DNA of 64,000 nt from DATCBF01 sp964401995 (GTDB lineage: Bacteria > Actinomycetota > Thermoleophilia > Solirubrobacterales > 70-9), in NCBI GenBank assembly GCA_964401995.1, contig CAYOAP010000003.1:62001-126000 (forward strand). Reading direction: 5' to 3'. Numbering within the stretch: position 1 is the first letter of the stretch; each line of letters begins with the position of its first letter. This document shows positions 57,311 to 64,000 of the stretch, one piece after another. The notes below the pieces were generated by a model. That model was not told the origin of the DNA. It saw only the letters and a list, made by a program, of their open reading frames with translations, and made no database searches. The position numbers and the translations under genes are program-made.

Positions 57311-58440
57311 CGCGTCCCCTCCGCCTTCTCCCAGGACGACGGCGGCCCGTTGCGGGCACGGTCCCAGAGGCCGGCGGCGATCGAGCCGGTCGTCATCGCG
57401 TAGTAGCGGGCGATCCGCAGCGGCGCGAAGGAGGACCAGCGGCCCAGCAGCGCGGCGACCACGACCAGAAGCTGCAGCTCGAAGGTGACGGTGTAGACCC
57501 AGCCGTCGCCGAGCAGGGCGACGTTGGCGACGAAGGCGAGCAGGTGCAGGAACGGGGTCAGGTAGCGCAGCAGCCGGTGCGACGCGAGCTCGAAGGCGTA
57601 GAACGGCGAGTAGCCGCGCGGCCGCAACATCCCCTCGCCGACGACGATGTCCCAGATCCCGACCATCATCCGCCGCTTGCGGGCGAACTCGCCCTCCATG
57701 GTCGGGACCATCTTCTCCTCGGCCGCCGCCCAGGGCACGTAGAGCGAGCGCAGCTTGCGCTTAGCGAGCGCGAAGGGGAACGAGAGGTCGTGGCTGCCAG
57801 AGGGGTCGAGCGCGATGTACGCGCTGGCGCGCACGGCGTAGATCGCGCCGTTGCCGGCGGTGACGCCGGCCAGCGCCGACTCCATCTCCCGCAGCTTCAT
57901 CTCGTAGCGCCAGTAGGCGCCCTCGAGGTTGTCGCCGCCTGCGCTGAGGAAGCGGACCTGGCCGCAGGCGTAGCCGATCGCGGGGTCGGCGAAGGGCTCG
58001 ATCAGATGGCGCAGCGCGTCGGGCTTCCACTCGCTGTTGGCGTCGGAGAAGGCGAGAATCTCACCGCTCGCCTCCTCGGCGGCGGCGTTCTGGGCGGCGA
58101 TCTTGCCACCGCGGGGCAAGTTGAGGACGAAGTCGGCGCCGGCCTCGCGGGCGCGCTCGACGGTCGCGTCGGAGGAGCCGTCGGAGGCGACGAGGATCTG
58201 CAGCCGCTCACGCGGGTAGTCGAGCGCCAGGGCGTTGGCGACCTTGGCCGCGATCACCTCCTCCTCGTCGTAGGCGGCGACGATCAGCGAGACCCGGGGC
58301 AGCTCGTCCAGGGTCGCCGGGTGGGCCAGGGTCGGCTTGCGCCGCAGGGCGATCAGCGTCCGCAGGGCCAGCGGGTAGCCGAGATGGGCATAGACGATCA
58401 GCCCGGCGCTGACCCAGAAGACGACAGCGACGAACTGCAT
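57307..58440 (-). CDS. membrane glycosyltransferase family 2
   Basis: A 377-residue GT2 enzyme. One N-terminal helix (VAVVFWVSAGLIVYAHLGYPLAL), then a GT-A domain with VSLIVAAYDEEEVIAAKV, VASDGSSDAT, FSDANSEW (DxD-like) and a QVRFLSAGG segment, and three to four C-terminal helices. It probably extends a lipid-linked glycan. The ATG at 58440 (or TTG 58443) lies inside RepA copy 3, and the first residues MQFV are encoded by its arm. Confidence 0.88.
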   Translation of the reverse strand: MQFVAVVFWVSAGLIVYAHLGYPLALRTLIALRRKPTLAHPATLDELPRVSLIVAAYDEEEVIAAKVANALALDYPRERLQILVASDGSSDATVERAREAGADFVLNLPRGGKIAAQNAAAEEASGEILAFSDANSEWKPDALRHLIEPFADPAIGYACGQVRFLSAGGDNLEGAYWRYEMKLREMESALAGVTAGNGAIYAVRASAYIALDPSGSHDLSFPFALAKRKLRSLYVPWAAAEEKMVPTMEGEFARKRRMMVGIWDIVVGEGMLRPRGYSPFYAFELASHRLLRYLTPFLHLLAFVANVALLGDGWVYTVTFELQLLVVVAALLGRWSSFAPLRIARYYAMTTGSIAAGLWDRARNGPPSSWEKAEGTR

Positions 58441-58481
58441 CAAATTCTCCCTCTGCCAGGTAGAGAATTTGATGCAGTTCG
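58431..58481. repeat. RepA palindromic repeat, copy 3, at a gene junction
   Basis: Perfect 19-base arms 58431-58449 and 58463-58481 around a 13-base loop (19 bases if arms are cut to the 16 shared with copy 1). Read on the minus strand, the loop reads CTCTACCTGGCAGA as in copy 2. It encodes the last 13 or so residues of the GT4 gene and the start codon of the GT2 gene. Confidence 0.88.
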
Positions 58482-59597
58482 GTTGGCGGGCGACTGCAAC
58501 AACTCTTCATAGAGGGCGAGGGTCTGGCCCGCGATTGCGTCCCAGGAGTAGGGACCGGCTGCGGCTGCGCCGGCGGCTGCGGCGAGGTCGGCTCGGGCCC
58601 CCGCGTCTCTGACCAACTCACCGAGGGCGGCGGCCAGGGCGGCGGGATCCTCGCGCGGGACGATTCGCGCCGCTCCCTGCTCGCCCAGCTCGGGGAAGCC
58701 GCCGACGTCGGTCAGGACCATCGGCTTGCCGAAGGCGAGGCCGGTGTAGAGGACCCCGGACTGCTCGATGTCGCGGTAGGGCAGGGTGACAACGTCAGCG
58801 CGGCGGAAGATCGCCGGGATCTCGGCGTCCTCGACGAAGCGGGTGACGAAGCGGACTCGGCCTCCGGCCTCGGCGGCGAGGCGGCGCAGTGGCTCGACGT
58901 CCATCCGCGGGTTGCCGACGATCCAGAGTTCGGCGCCATCGAGCTGGCGGAAGGCGCGCAGCAGGGTGTCGATGCCCTTGTATGGGCGCAGCAGGCCGAA
59001 GAAGAGGATCACCGGACCCTCCGCGCCCTCCAGCTCCGGCGGCAGCGGCTTCTCCTCCGGCAAGCGGGTGAGGTAGTCGAAAGCGCCGTGGGGGATGACG
59101 TGGACGCGGGCCGGGTCGAGGCCGACCGTGTCACGGAGGCGGGCGGCGCCGTGCTCGGAGTGGGCGATGACGGCATCCATCGCGCCGAAGACCCGGCGGG
59201 CGGCGGCGGCCTGGCGGCGGCTCGCCTGCGGCGGCAACACGTAATGGGCGGTCATCACCCGTGGCCGCATCGACGGCAGCAGCATCGCGTCCAGCCTCGG
59301 CACCGTCAGCCACTGGTAATGGATGAGATCGGCGTCGGCCTGGCGGCGGAAGCGCAGCATGTCCGGCAGGTGCTCGGCCAGCTTGAAGGCGCGGCGGCCG
59401 GGTGCGTCGAGACCGCGGCTGGCGCTGCGGCGGTAGAAGCTCTCGCTGACTTGGAATCCCTCGGCCTCGGGCACCGGCCCGTAGAGGAAGCGGCTGGTCA
59501 GCAGCTCGACCTCGGCGCCGCCGCGGGCGAGCGCCGCGGCGAGGGCGCGGTCGTAGGGCGGCGTGAAGGCCGATGGATCGACGAGCTGTACCCGCAT
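58440..59597 (-). CDS. glycosyltransferase family 4
   Basis: A 385-residue GT-B glycosyltransferase. The N-terminal half binds the acceptor (DLIHYQWLTVPRLDAMLLPS). The C-terminal half shows the nucleotide-sugar region VILFFGLLRPYKGIDTLLRAF, ADVVTLPYRDIEQSGVLYTGLAFGKPMV (split at about residues 270-297) and GGFPELGEQG with the E-x7-E acid pair. The last residues NRTASNSLPGRGRI are repeat-encoded (RepA). It is the first gene of the three-gene sugar-transfer operon. Confidence 0.88.
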   Translation of the reverse strand: MRVQLVDPSAFTPPYDRALAAALARGGAEVELLTSRFLYGPVPEAEGFQVSESFYRRSASRGLDAPGRRAFKLAEHLPDMLRFRRQADADLIHYQWLTVPRLDAMLLPSMRPRVMTAHYVLPPQASRRQAAAARRVFGAMDAVIAHSEHGAARLRDTVGLDPARVHVIPHGAFDYLTRLPEEKPLPPELEGAEGPVILFFGLLRPYKGIDTLLRAFRQLDGAELWIVGNPRMDVEPLRRLAAEAGGRVRFVTRFVEDAEIPAIFRRADVVTLPYRDIEQSGVLYTGLAFGKPMVLTDVGGFPELGEQGAARIVPREDPAALAAALGELVRDAGARADLAAAAGAAAAGPYSWDAIAGQTLALYEELLQSPANRTASNSLPGRGRI

Positions 59598-59607
59598 CGC
59601 TGGCGAT

Positions 59608-59613
59608 TATCGT
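59608..59613 (+). promoter_or_regulatory. leaderless-type -10 box for the GT2 gene
   Basis: TATCGT, seven bases before GTG 59621. On the minus strand the same bases give GATAAT eight bases before the GT4 ATG at 59597, so the two divergent -10 boxes overlap. Confidence 0.5.
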
Positions 59614-59620
59614 GACCCGC

Positions 59621-60544
59621 GTGGCGCCCACGCTCTCCTACTGCGTCGTGAACACGAACGGCCGCGATTACCTGCTCGCCTGCCTCGACGCGATCGAGCG
59701 CAATCACCCTGAGGAGATCAAGCACGAGATCCTCGTCCTCGACAACGCTTCCGACGACGGCTCGGCCGCTGCCGTGCGCGAGCGCGGCGGTGAGATTCGC
59801 CTGATCGCGCTGGAGCGGCGGGCGGGGAAGGCGGAGAACGACTCGACCCTGATGCGGGAGGCGAAGGGCGACTTCTGCCTCCTCCTCAACGAGGACTCCG
59901 AGCTTCGTCCCGGTGCCGCTCAAGCCCTGGTCGGCGCGCTCGAAGCCGACCCGAAAGCAGCCACGGCAGGGGCGCAGCTGCTCGACTCCGCCGGCAAGCC
60001 GGTCCCCTGCGCCTGGCGCTTCCCTGGGGTCGGAACAGCACTGGCTGGCGCGGTCTTCGCCCACCGCCTGCTCACCGTGCAGAGCAAGGGACGGTTGACC
60101 CGCGAGGTCGACTGGGCGCAGTCAAGCGCCCTGCTGGTCCGCCGCGAGGCCGCGGCCGCGGTCGGCTACCTCGACCCGGAGTTCTTCGTCTACTACGACG
60201 AGTGCGACTTCGCCAGGCGGCTGGCCGACGCCGGCTGGCACAGCCTCTACGTCCCCGCCGCCGAGGCGGTCCACCACGACCAGCTCTCGACCGACCTCGC
60301 CGCCGGCCTGCCGCGGATTGTCGAATTCCACCGCAATCGAGATAGGTACATGCGGGTGCACCACTCGCGCCCGGCGGCGCTGGCGGTGCGGGTGCTGACC
60401 GCCTGGTCCTATGTCCTGCGCGCCCTCGCCGCCACCTTCATCCCCGGCCAGCCGGCCGACGTCTACCGCGCCCACGCCCGCCAGGCGCTGCGGCCCGGGC
60501 GCGGAGCAAGCATCCGCGACAAGGTCCAGGGGGCCAGCCGCTAG
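59621..60544 (+). CDS. glycosyltransferase family 2 (rhamnosyltransferase-like)
   Basis: A 307-residue soluble GT2 enzyme: LSYCVVNTNGRDYLLACLDA, VLDNASDDGSAAAVRER, the DxD-equivalent LLLNEDSELRPGA, and a WAQSSALLVRREAAAAVGYLD acceptor segment with YYDECDFARRLADAGW. This type often transfers rhamnose or a related deoxysugar. GTG at 59621 is supported by the -10 box. It shares four bases (CTAG) with the convergent surface-protein gene. Confidence 0.85.
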   Translation: MAPTLSYCVVNTNGRDYLLACLDAIERNHPEEIKHEILVLDNASDDGSAAAVRERGGEIRLIALERRAGKAENDSTLMREAKGDFCLLLNEDSELRPGAAQALVGALEADPKAATAGAQLLDSAGKPVPCAWRFPGVGTALAGAVFAHRLLTVQSKGRLTREVDWAQSSALLVRREAAAAVGYLDPEFFVYYDECDFARRLADAGWHSLYVPAAEAVHHDQLSTDLAAGLPRIVEFHRNRDRYMRVHHSRPAALAVRVLTAWSYVLRALAATFIPGQPADVYRAHARQALRPGRGASIRDKVQGASR

Positions 60545-61515
60545 AAGTCCTTGTCGGCGGTGCCGGACTCCGAGCGGGCGGTGGTGCTCATCGAGTTGCC
60601 GGCCCGGTCGACCAGTTCGGATGAGGGCGTCCAGATCGCGGTGCCGTTGCCGGCCGCGGTGGTGCCGGCGCCTGACTGGGTGCCGAGGGTGACGGTGACG
60701 ACGCTGCCGCTGAGCACCACCGACGAGGCGGTGCCGCTGGCGCCGAAGGTGCGGTTGGCAGTGACGTAATCGTTGCGCCCGAGATCGACGCTGCCGAGCG
60801 GCAGCAGGCTGGTGTTGGCGGAGTCGTAGACCTCCAGCCGGTCGTTGCCGCCCGAGGTCGCGTTGTTGTCGATGCGGACGACCCCGGTGACGCTGCTGAC
60901 TTCGGTCAGCGGATCGACCGGCTCGGAGAATGTGTAGACGACGGTGTCGCCCAGCTCGGGACGGCCGGCCGTGTTGCCGGATTTGTTTGTCGTCTGGATG
61001 TTGCTGGCGGTCGGCGCAGTGCCGTCGACGGTGACCGTGTAGCCGCTCTCGGTCTTGCTGTTGCCGGCGCTGTCGGTCAGGGTCAGCGAGTAGGAGTAGG
61101 TGCCGTTGGCGAGGCCGGAGCCGGCGGTCAAGGTGGCGCTGCGGCGGTTGTAAGAAACGGAGTCGAAGCTGAAGGCGCCAGAGCTGAGGCTGGCCGCGGT
61201 CTGGCCGCTGGTCAGCGAGCTGAGGTTGGCCGTGACGGTGGAGACCCCGCTGGCCGGGTTGCCGGTGTCGGCTGCCTGGGCGAAGAGGTTGTAGGTGCCG
61301 CCGGGCCGGATGAAGCCGGATTCTCCGCCCAGCGTCTTGCCGAGCGCGCGGGCGCTGCTGGTCGGGGCGCGGAAGTCGGCGGCGGCGGTGATCGAGTTGC
61401 CGGCGTTGGATGGTTTGGAGCTGAAGGCGCACCAGACCCCGCTGCCGGCGGCGAGCGAGGTGAGCACGGCGACGAGCGTGAGGAGCAGCGGCAGCAGCGC
61501 CTTACGGAGGGCCAT
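60541..61515 (-). CDS. secreted Ig-like surface protein with SipW-type leader
   Basis: A 324-residue exported protein. The leader (LLPLLLTLVAVLTSLAAGSG) ends with VWCAFSSKPSNAGNSITAAA, the pattern cut by SipW-type peptidases. The mature part has Ig-like bacterial repeats: GTYSYSLTLTDSAGN, SGYTVTVDGTAPTASNI and a calcium-style SEPVDPLTEVSSVTG. It is the last gene of a four-gene fibre operon and may be an accessory matrix or adhesion subunit. Confidence 0.72.
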   Translation of the reverse strand: MALRKALLPLLLTLVAVLTSLAAGSGVWCAFSSKPSNAGNSITAAADFRAPTSSARALGKTLGGESGFIRPGGTYNLFAQAADTGNPASGVSTVTANLSSLTSGQTAASLSSGAFSFDSVSYNRRSATLTAGSGLANGTYSYSLTLTDSAGNSKTESGYTVTVDGTAPTASNIQTTNKSGNTAGRPELGDTVVYTFSEPVDPLTEVSSVTGVVRIDNNATSGGNDRLEVYDSANTSLLPLGSVDLGRNDYVTANRTFGASGTASSVVLSGSVVTVTLGTQSGAGTTAAGNGTAIWTPSSELVDRAGNSMSTTARSESGTADKDF

Positions 61516-62038
61516 CGAGGGGGCCTCCCGTCGGCGCTGGTTCGGGGCGGCGCCAGATTCGGGTCAACAGCAGCCAGAGCAGGGACAGGGCCGGCAGCAC
61601 GATCAGCAGCGCCCGGGCGCCGGGGCTGGCGATCCAGGCGATCGCGAAGCCGAGTTTCGGCACCCGGTAGACGACACGGCCGAGCGAGCCGTCGGCCGGC
61701 ACCTGCCAGCGCTCGACCGAGGTGTTGGCGTCGCCGCGGGTGACGAAGCGGATTTCGCTGCCGTCGCGCTCGATGCTCTGGACCCGGTGCGAATACGTTT
61801 TTTCGGTCCCTTCCGGATCGCGGAAGGTGACGATGTCGCCGATATTGACGGCCGTGGGAGAGACCGGTTCGGTGACGACGACGTCGCCGGTTTCGATCGT
61901 CGGCGTCATCGAGCCGGAGCGGACGGTGAACGCGCGGTCGCCGACCGCCAGCGGCAGCGCCGCGGCAAGCAGCATCGTGAAGACGAAGCCCATCGCGAGG
62001 GCGAAGAGGAACGAGCCGCTGTCGCGCAGCGTTCTCAT
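61502..62038 (-). CDS. SipW-like signal peptidase I (S26B type)
   Basis: A 178-residue membrane peptidase. The first helix is LFALAMGFVFTMLLAAALPL, the catalytic Ser is in VRSGSMTPTIETGDVV (Ser43), and a His replaces the usual general-base Lys in KTYSHRVQSI, as in the archaeal/ER-type and SipW signal peptidases. A second helix lies near the C-terminus (ARALLIVLPALSLLWLLL). It probably processes the surface proteins of this operon. Overlaps both neighbours by 4-14 bases. Confidence 0.88.
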   Translation of the reverse strand: MRTLRDSGSFLFALAMGFVFTMLLAAALPLAVGDRAFTVRSGSMTPTIETGDVVVTEPVSPTAVNIGDIVTFRDPEGTEKTYSHRVQSIERDGSEIRFVTRGDANTSVERWQVPADGSLGRVVYRVPKLGFAIAWIASPGARALLIVLPALSLLWLLLTRIWRRPEPAPTGGPLDGPP

Positions 62039-62565
62039 CGCCCCTCCCCCGCCACCGCCGGGACCAGCTGCAGATCGACGTGCCTGCCCTCGTAGCCGGT
62101 CTCGACGCTGGCTGGGATCTCGATCGCGAGCCGGACGTGGCGGCGTTCGCCGCTGGCAAGGACCAGTGAGATCGGCGTCCCCCGACGCAGTTCGCCGATC
62201 GTCATGTCGCCGAAGGTGCGCCCGTCGGCGACGAGCTGGACCCGGGCGAGGCTGTCGAGTTCGGTCGAGGAGGGGATGGCGCGCAGCGCCGCGGTCAGCG
62301 GCTGCCCAGCCTCGTTGACGAGGTCGAAGCTGGCTTCCGCGGCCGGCGTCCCCGGCCGCAGGCTGGCGCTGTGCAAGACCACGCTTGGGGCCGCCGGCTG
62401 GGCGGCCAGCGCCCCGTCGGAGCGCACGGTGACGTCGACCGAAGCCGGCAGGACGCCGCCGTGGCCGCCGCTCGGCAGCGCCAGGACGACCACTGCGACC
62501 GCGATGCCGGCGCCCACAAGGGCGCCGGCAAACCGCGGCAGGCGACGGCTTTCTCCGAGATACAT
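62035..62565 (-). CDS. exported TasA-operon accessory protein
   Basis: A 176-residue protein with one N-terminal helix (FAGALVGAGIAVAVVVLALPS) and a beta-rich outer domain (VVLHSASLRPGTPAAEASFDLVNEAGQPLT, later LAIEIPASVETGYEG). The segment layout resembles a small TasA/camelysin-like or carboxypeptidase-type beta sandwich, but no family is certain. It overlaps the SipW-like gene by four bases and follows the TasA-like gene by 25. Confidence 0.6.
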   Translation of the reverse strand: MYLGESRRLPRFAGALVGAGIAVAVVVLALPSGGHGGVLPASVDVTVRSDGALAAQPAAPSVVLHSASLRPGTPAAEASFDLVNEAGQPLTAALRAIPSSTELDSLARVQLVADGRTFGDMTIGELRRGTPISLVLASGERRHVRLAIEIPASVETGYEGRHVDLQLVPAVAGEGR

Positions 62566-62590
62566 GGCAGCTCTCCCTGACCGGGCAGCC

Positions 62591-63181
62591 CTACTGGTTG
62601 CGGGCCTCCCAGTTGAAGGTGTGGGAGCCAGTGGTCAGGCCCTGCGCGGCGTCGGGGGCGCTGCTCTGCAGGGTTGCGGTGAACTGATAGACGACCGAGT
62701 CGTTGGTCGCCCATTTGGTCGCCGACGTCCCGGGATAGTCGACAACCCCGTTGGTGTAGCTGTTTTTGGCGGTGCCGAAGGCAGCGAGCGTGCCGCTGTA
62801 GAGGGCGCCGCCGGAGTCGGCGACGAAGCCGGTGCAGCTCGGGAACGAGGATGAGGACTGGGTCCCTGGCGTGACCGTCAGATCGACGTACTGGCCCAAG
62901 GAGCCAATCGTGCTGGACGTGTAGAGGCGCACATCGGCGTCGAGCGAGCCGGTGTAGGTCACCTTGATGCATTTGGTGACGCTTTCGCCGGGCTTGGCGT
63001 TGGCGACGCTGTACATCGCCCCGCCAAGGTCGTTGTCGCCGAGCGTCACCGTGCCGGAGGCGAACTGGCTGGAGGCGGCACTGGTCGTGCTCGAGAAGGC
63101 GCCGAAAACGCCTATCGCGGCGAAACTGCCGAGGCTGCCCATGCAAAGCAGCGTCATCAGGACTTTGATCTTCAGGGTCAT
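62591..63181 (-). CDS. TasA/camelysin-like fibre protein
   Basis: A 196-residue secreted protein. The leader MTLKIKVLMTLLCMGSLGSF and the following FGAFSSTTSAASSQFASGTVTLGDN are the hallmark of SipW-dependent biofilm fibre subunits. The mature part has a beta-sandwich pattern (YSVANAKPGESVTKCIKVTYTGS with its Cys, TGFVADSG). The ribosome site AAAGGAGAGATC before ATG is strong. It leads the operon, so the fibre subunit is expected to be the most abundant product. Confidence 0.82.
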   Translation of the reverse strand: MTLKIKVLMTLLCMGSLGSFAAIGVFGAFSSTTSAASSQFASGTVTLGDNDLGGAMYSVANAKPGESVTKCIKVTYTGSLDADVRLYTSSTIGSLGQYVDLTVTPGTQSSSSFPSCTGFVADSGGALYSGTLAAFGTAKNSYTNGVVDYPGTSATKWATNDSVVYQFTATLQSSAPDAAQGLTTGSHTFNWEARNQ

Positions 63182-63351
63182 GATCTCTCCTTTTTGGCGC
63201 TGTAGAAGGGAGCGCTTTTTTTGCGCCGGGCCTTTAGACGAGCCATCTGGGTCAGGTCAAGAGGACTGGCCGAAAATATGAGTGCCAGAGCTTCGGCATT
63301 AGAAGAGATCTCTTTATGCGTGAAGGATTCCTCCCAGGCACGCGCTTGCGC

Positions 63352-64000
63352 TCAGAGGCGCAGGTCCTCGTCGGCCAGCTCCGCCTCGTAGGTCTCGGGA
63401 ATCGCCGCCCCGTCCGCCGAGGACTCGCGCCAGCGGGCGAGCTGGACCGTGAGCACCTGGCGCGGGTGGCGAAGCTGGGCCAACCCTTCCCTCTCCCCCT
63501 TGGTGAAGAAACCGCTGGCGAGCAGGACGAGCGGGTAGAGCAGCCAGAGCGCGATGCGGCCAAACAGCCCCGCGGCACCGTCGGTCGGCAGCAACAGCTC
63601 GCCCAGGCCGGCCAGCGCCGAGGAGACCAGGACCAGGCGGACCAGGCGGCCCCACTGGTAGGGGACCGGGAAAAGCCGCTGGGTGAACCCGTACATCAAC
63701 GCCAGCACGACGAGGTAGGAAGCGACGAGGGCGAGGCCGGCGCCGACGATCCCCAGCGGCGGCACCAGCAGCAGGTTGAGGACGACGTTGACAACTAGGG
63801 CCGCGATCGTCGCCGGGAAGTTGAAGCCGGTGCGGCCGGTGCGGCCGAGGATGACGACGAGGACCAGATAGAGCGCGTAGAGGGTGACGGCGGTGGCGAT
63901 CAACCCGATCGCCTTGTAGGAGCCGAAGAATTCGGGCGCTGCCAGGGCGCGGACGATCCAGCGCGAGAGCAGCCACAGGCCGGTGACGACGAAGGCGCAG
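63352..64000 (-). CDS. polysaccharide flippase, C-terminal part (truncated by the window)
   Basis: The C-terminal 215 or so residues of a multi-helix membrane protein; the gene continues beyond position 64000. Helices such as LIATAVTLYALYLVLVVILG, NFPATIAALVVNVVLNLLLVPPLGIVGAGLALVASYLVVL and WLLYPLVLLASGFFT are like the Wzx/MATE family that flips lipid-linked glycans. A soluble tail of about 45 residues ends at EDLRL. It fits the adjacent sugar-transfer cluster. Start not in view. Confidence 0.8.
   Translation of the reverse strand, partial: CAFVVTGLWLLSRWIVRALAAPEFFGSYKAIGLIATAVTLYALYLVLVVILGRTGRTGFNFPATIAALVVNVVLNLLLVPPLGIVGAGLALVASYLVVLALMYGFTQRLFPVPYQWGRLVRLVLVSSALAGLGELLLPTDGAAGLFGRIALWLLYPLVLLASGFFTKGEREGLAQLRHPRQVLTVQLARWRESSADGAAIPETYEAELADEDLRL

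Noticed and set aside
62964..63281. Plus-strand frame over the TasA-like gene start
   Set aside because: Antisense to a gene with a clear leader and ribosome site.
1..64000. tRNA, rRNA, CRISPR arrays, insertion sequences, phage integrase
   Set aside because: None seen on reading both strands. Repeats found are palindromic and dispersed, not evenly spaced arrays, and no transposase motif was recognised.

Overview
The window is a GC-rich, gene-dense stretch of chromosome. By eye it is about two-thirds GC or more, with strong G/C third codon positions. Gene content and protein style suggest a high-GC Actinomycetota, plausibly of the Thermoleophilia/Solirubrobacterales type; this is inferred from family recognition, and no rRNA or marker tree is available here. 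I see no rRNA, tRNA, CRISPR array, insertion sequence or phage. About seventy protein genes can be supported. They are tightly packed: many operon partners overlap by 1-4 bases, and five convergent pairs share exactly four bases at their stop codons.

Layout. 0.1-4.3 kb: a choline-kinase-like phosphotransferase, a dimethylglycine/sarcosine dehydrogenase-like flavoenzyme and a GntR/FCD regulator, which looks like a catabolic unit. 4.3-6.3 kb: small membrane proteins and a tandem pair of NlpC/P60-like cell-wall hydrolases. 6.3-11.4 kb: a His-Xaa-Ser (hxs) peptide-modification operon (HxsA precursor, HxsD, radical SAM enzymes HxsB and HxsC), continuing into a CorA-like transporter and a small anchored protein. 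11.4-23 kb: a secreted beta-propeller, LapA-like and BacA-like proteins, a tiny secreted His-rich peptide, a large secreted fibronectin-type protein, hydrolases, a queuosine-salvage enzyme, a sulfatase and a lipase. 23-28 kb: Kup potassium transporter, DHA2 exporter and a two-component system. 28-38 kb: a membrane redox region with a DoxX-Rieske fusion, a cytochrome-like protein, a second two-component system, ApbE flavin transferase, two ferric-reductase-like membrane proteins, a ferredoxin reductase and a ferredoxin. 38-50 kb: Nramp-like and ZIP metal transporters, an ABC-2 exporter, four TetR regulators, a nucleotide-sugar dehydrogenase, a crotonase, a patatin/Vps62-like fusion and a sugar permease. 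50.3-53.4 kb: a small accessory island with a PIN/RHH toxin-antitoxin pair, a DUF4143 ATPase and a nucleotidyltransferase pair. 53.4-64 kb: MetF, DUF3105, acetyltransferases, a polysaccharide cluster (four glycosyl/sugar transferases), a TasA/SipW-type surface-fibre operon and a truncated flippase.

What stands out. (1) The hxs operon is the best candidate for a little-studied natural-product or peptide-modification system. (2) At least seventeen genes have a TANNNT box at a fixed short distance (mostly 6-7 bases) before the start codon, the signature of leaderless transcription; this also settles several start codons. (3) Two families of dispersed palindromic repeats occur, RepA with three copies and RepB with two. 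One RepA copy supplies the end of one glycosyltransferase gene and the start of the next. A separate hairpin is read in frame inside the dehydrogenase gene. (4) An ApbE redox cluster has no recognisable FMN-binding partner but does have a secreted protein with repeated S-G-A motifs.
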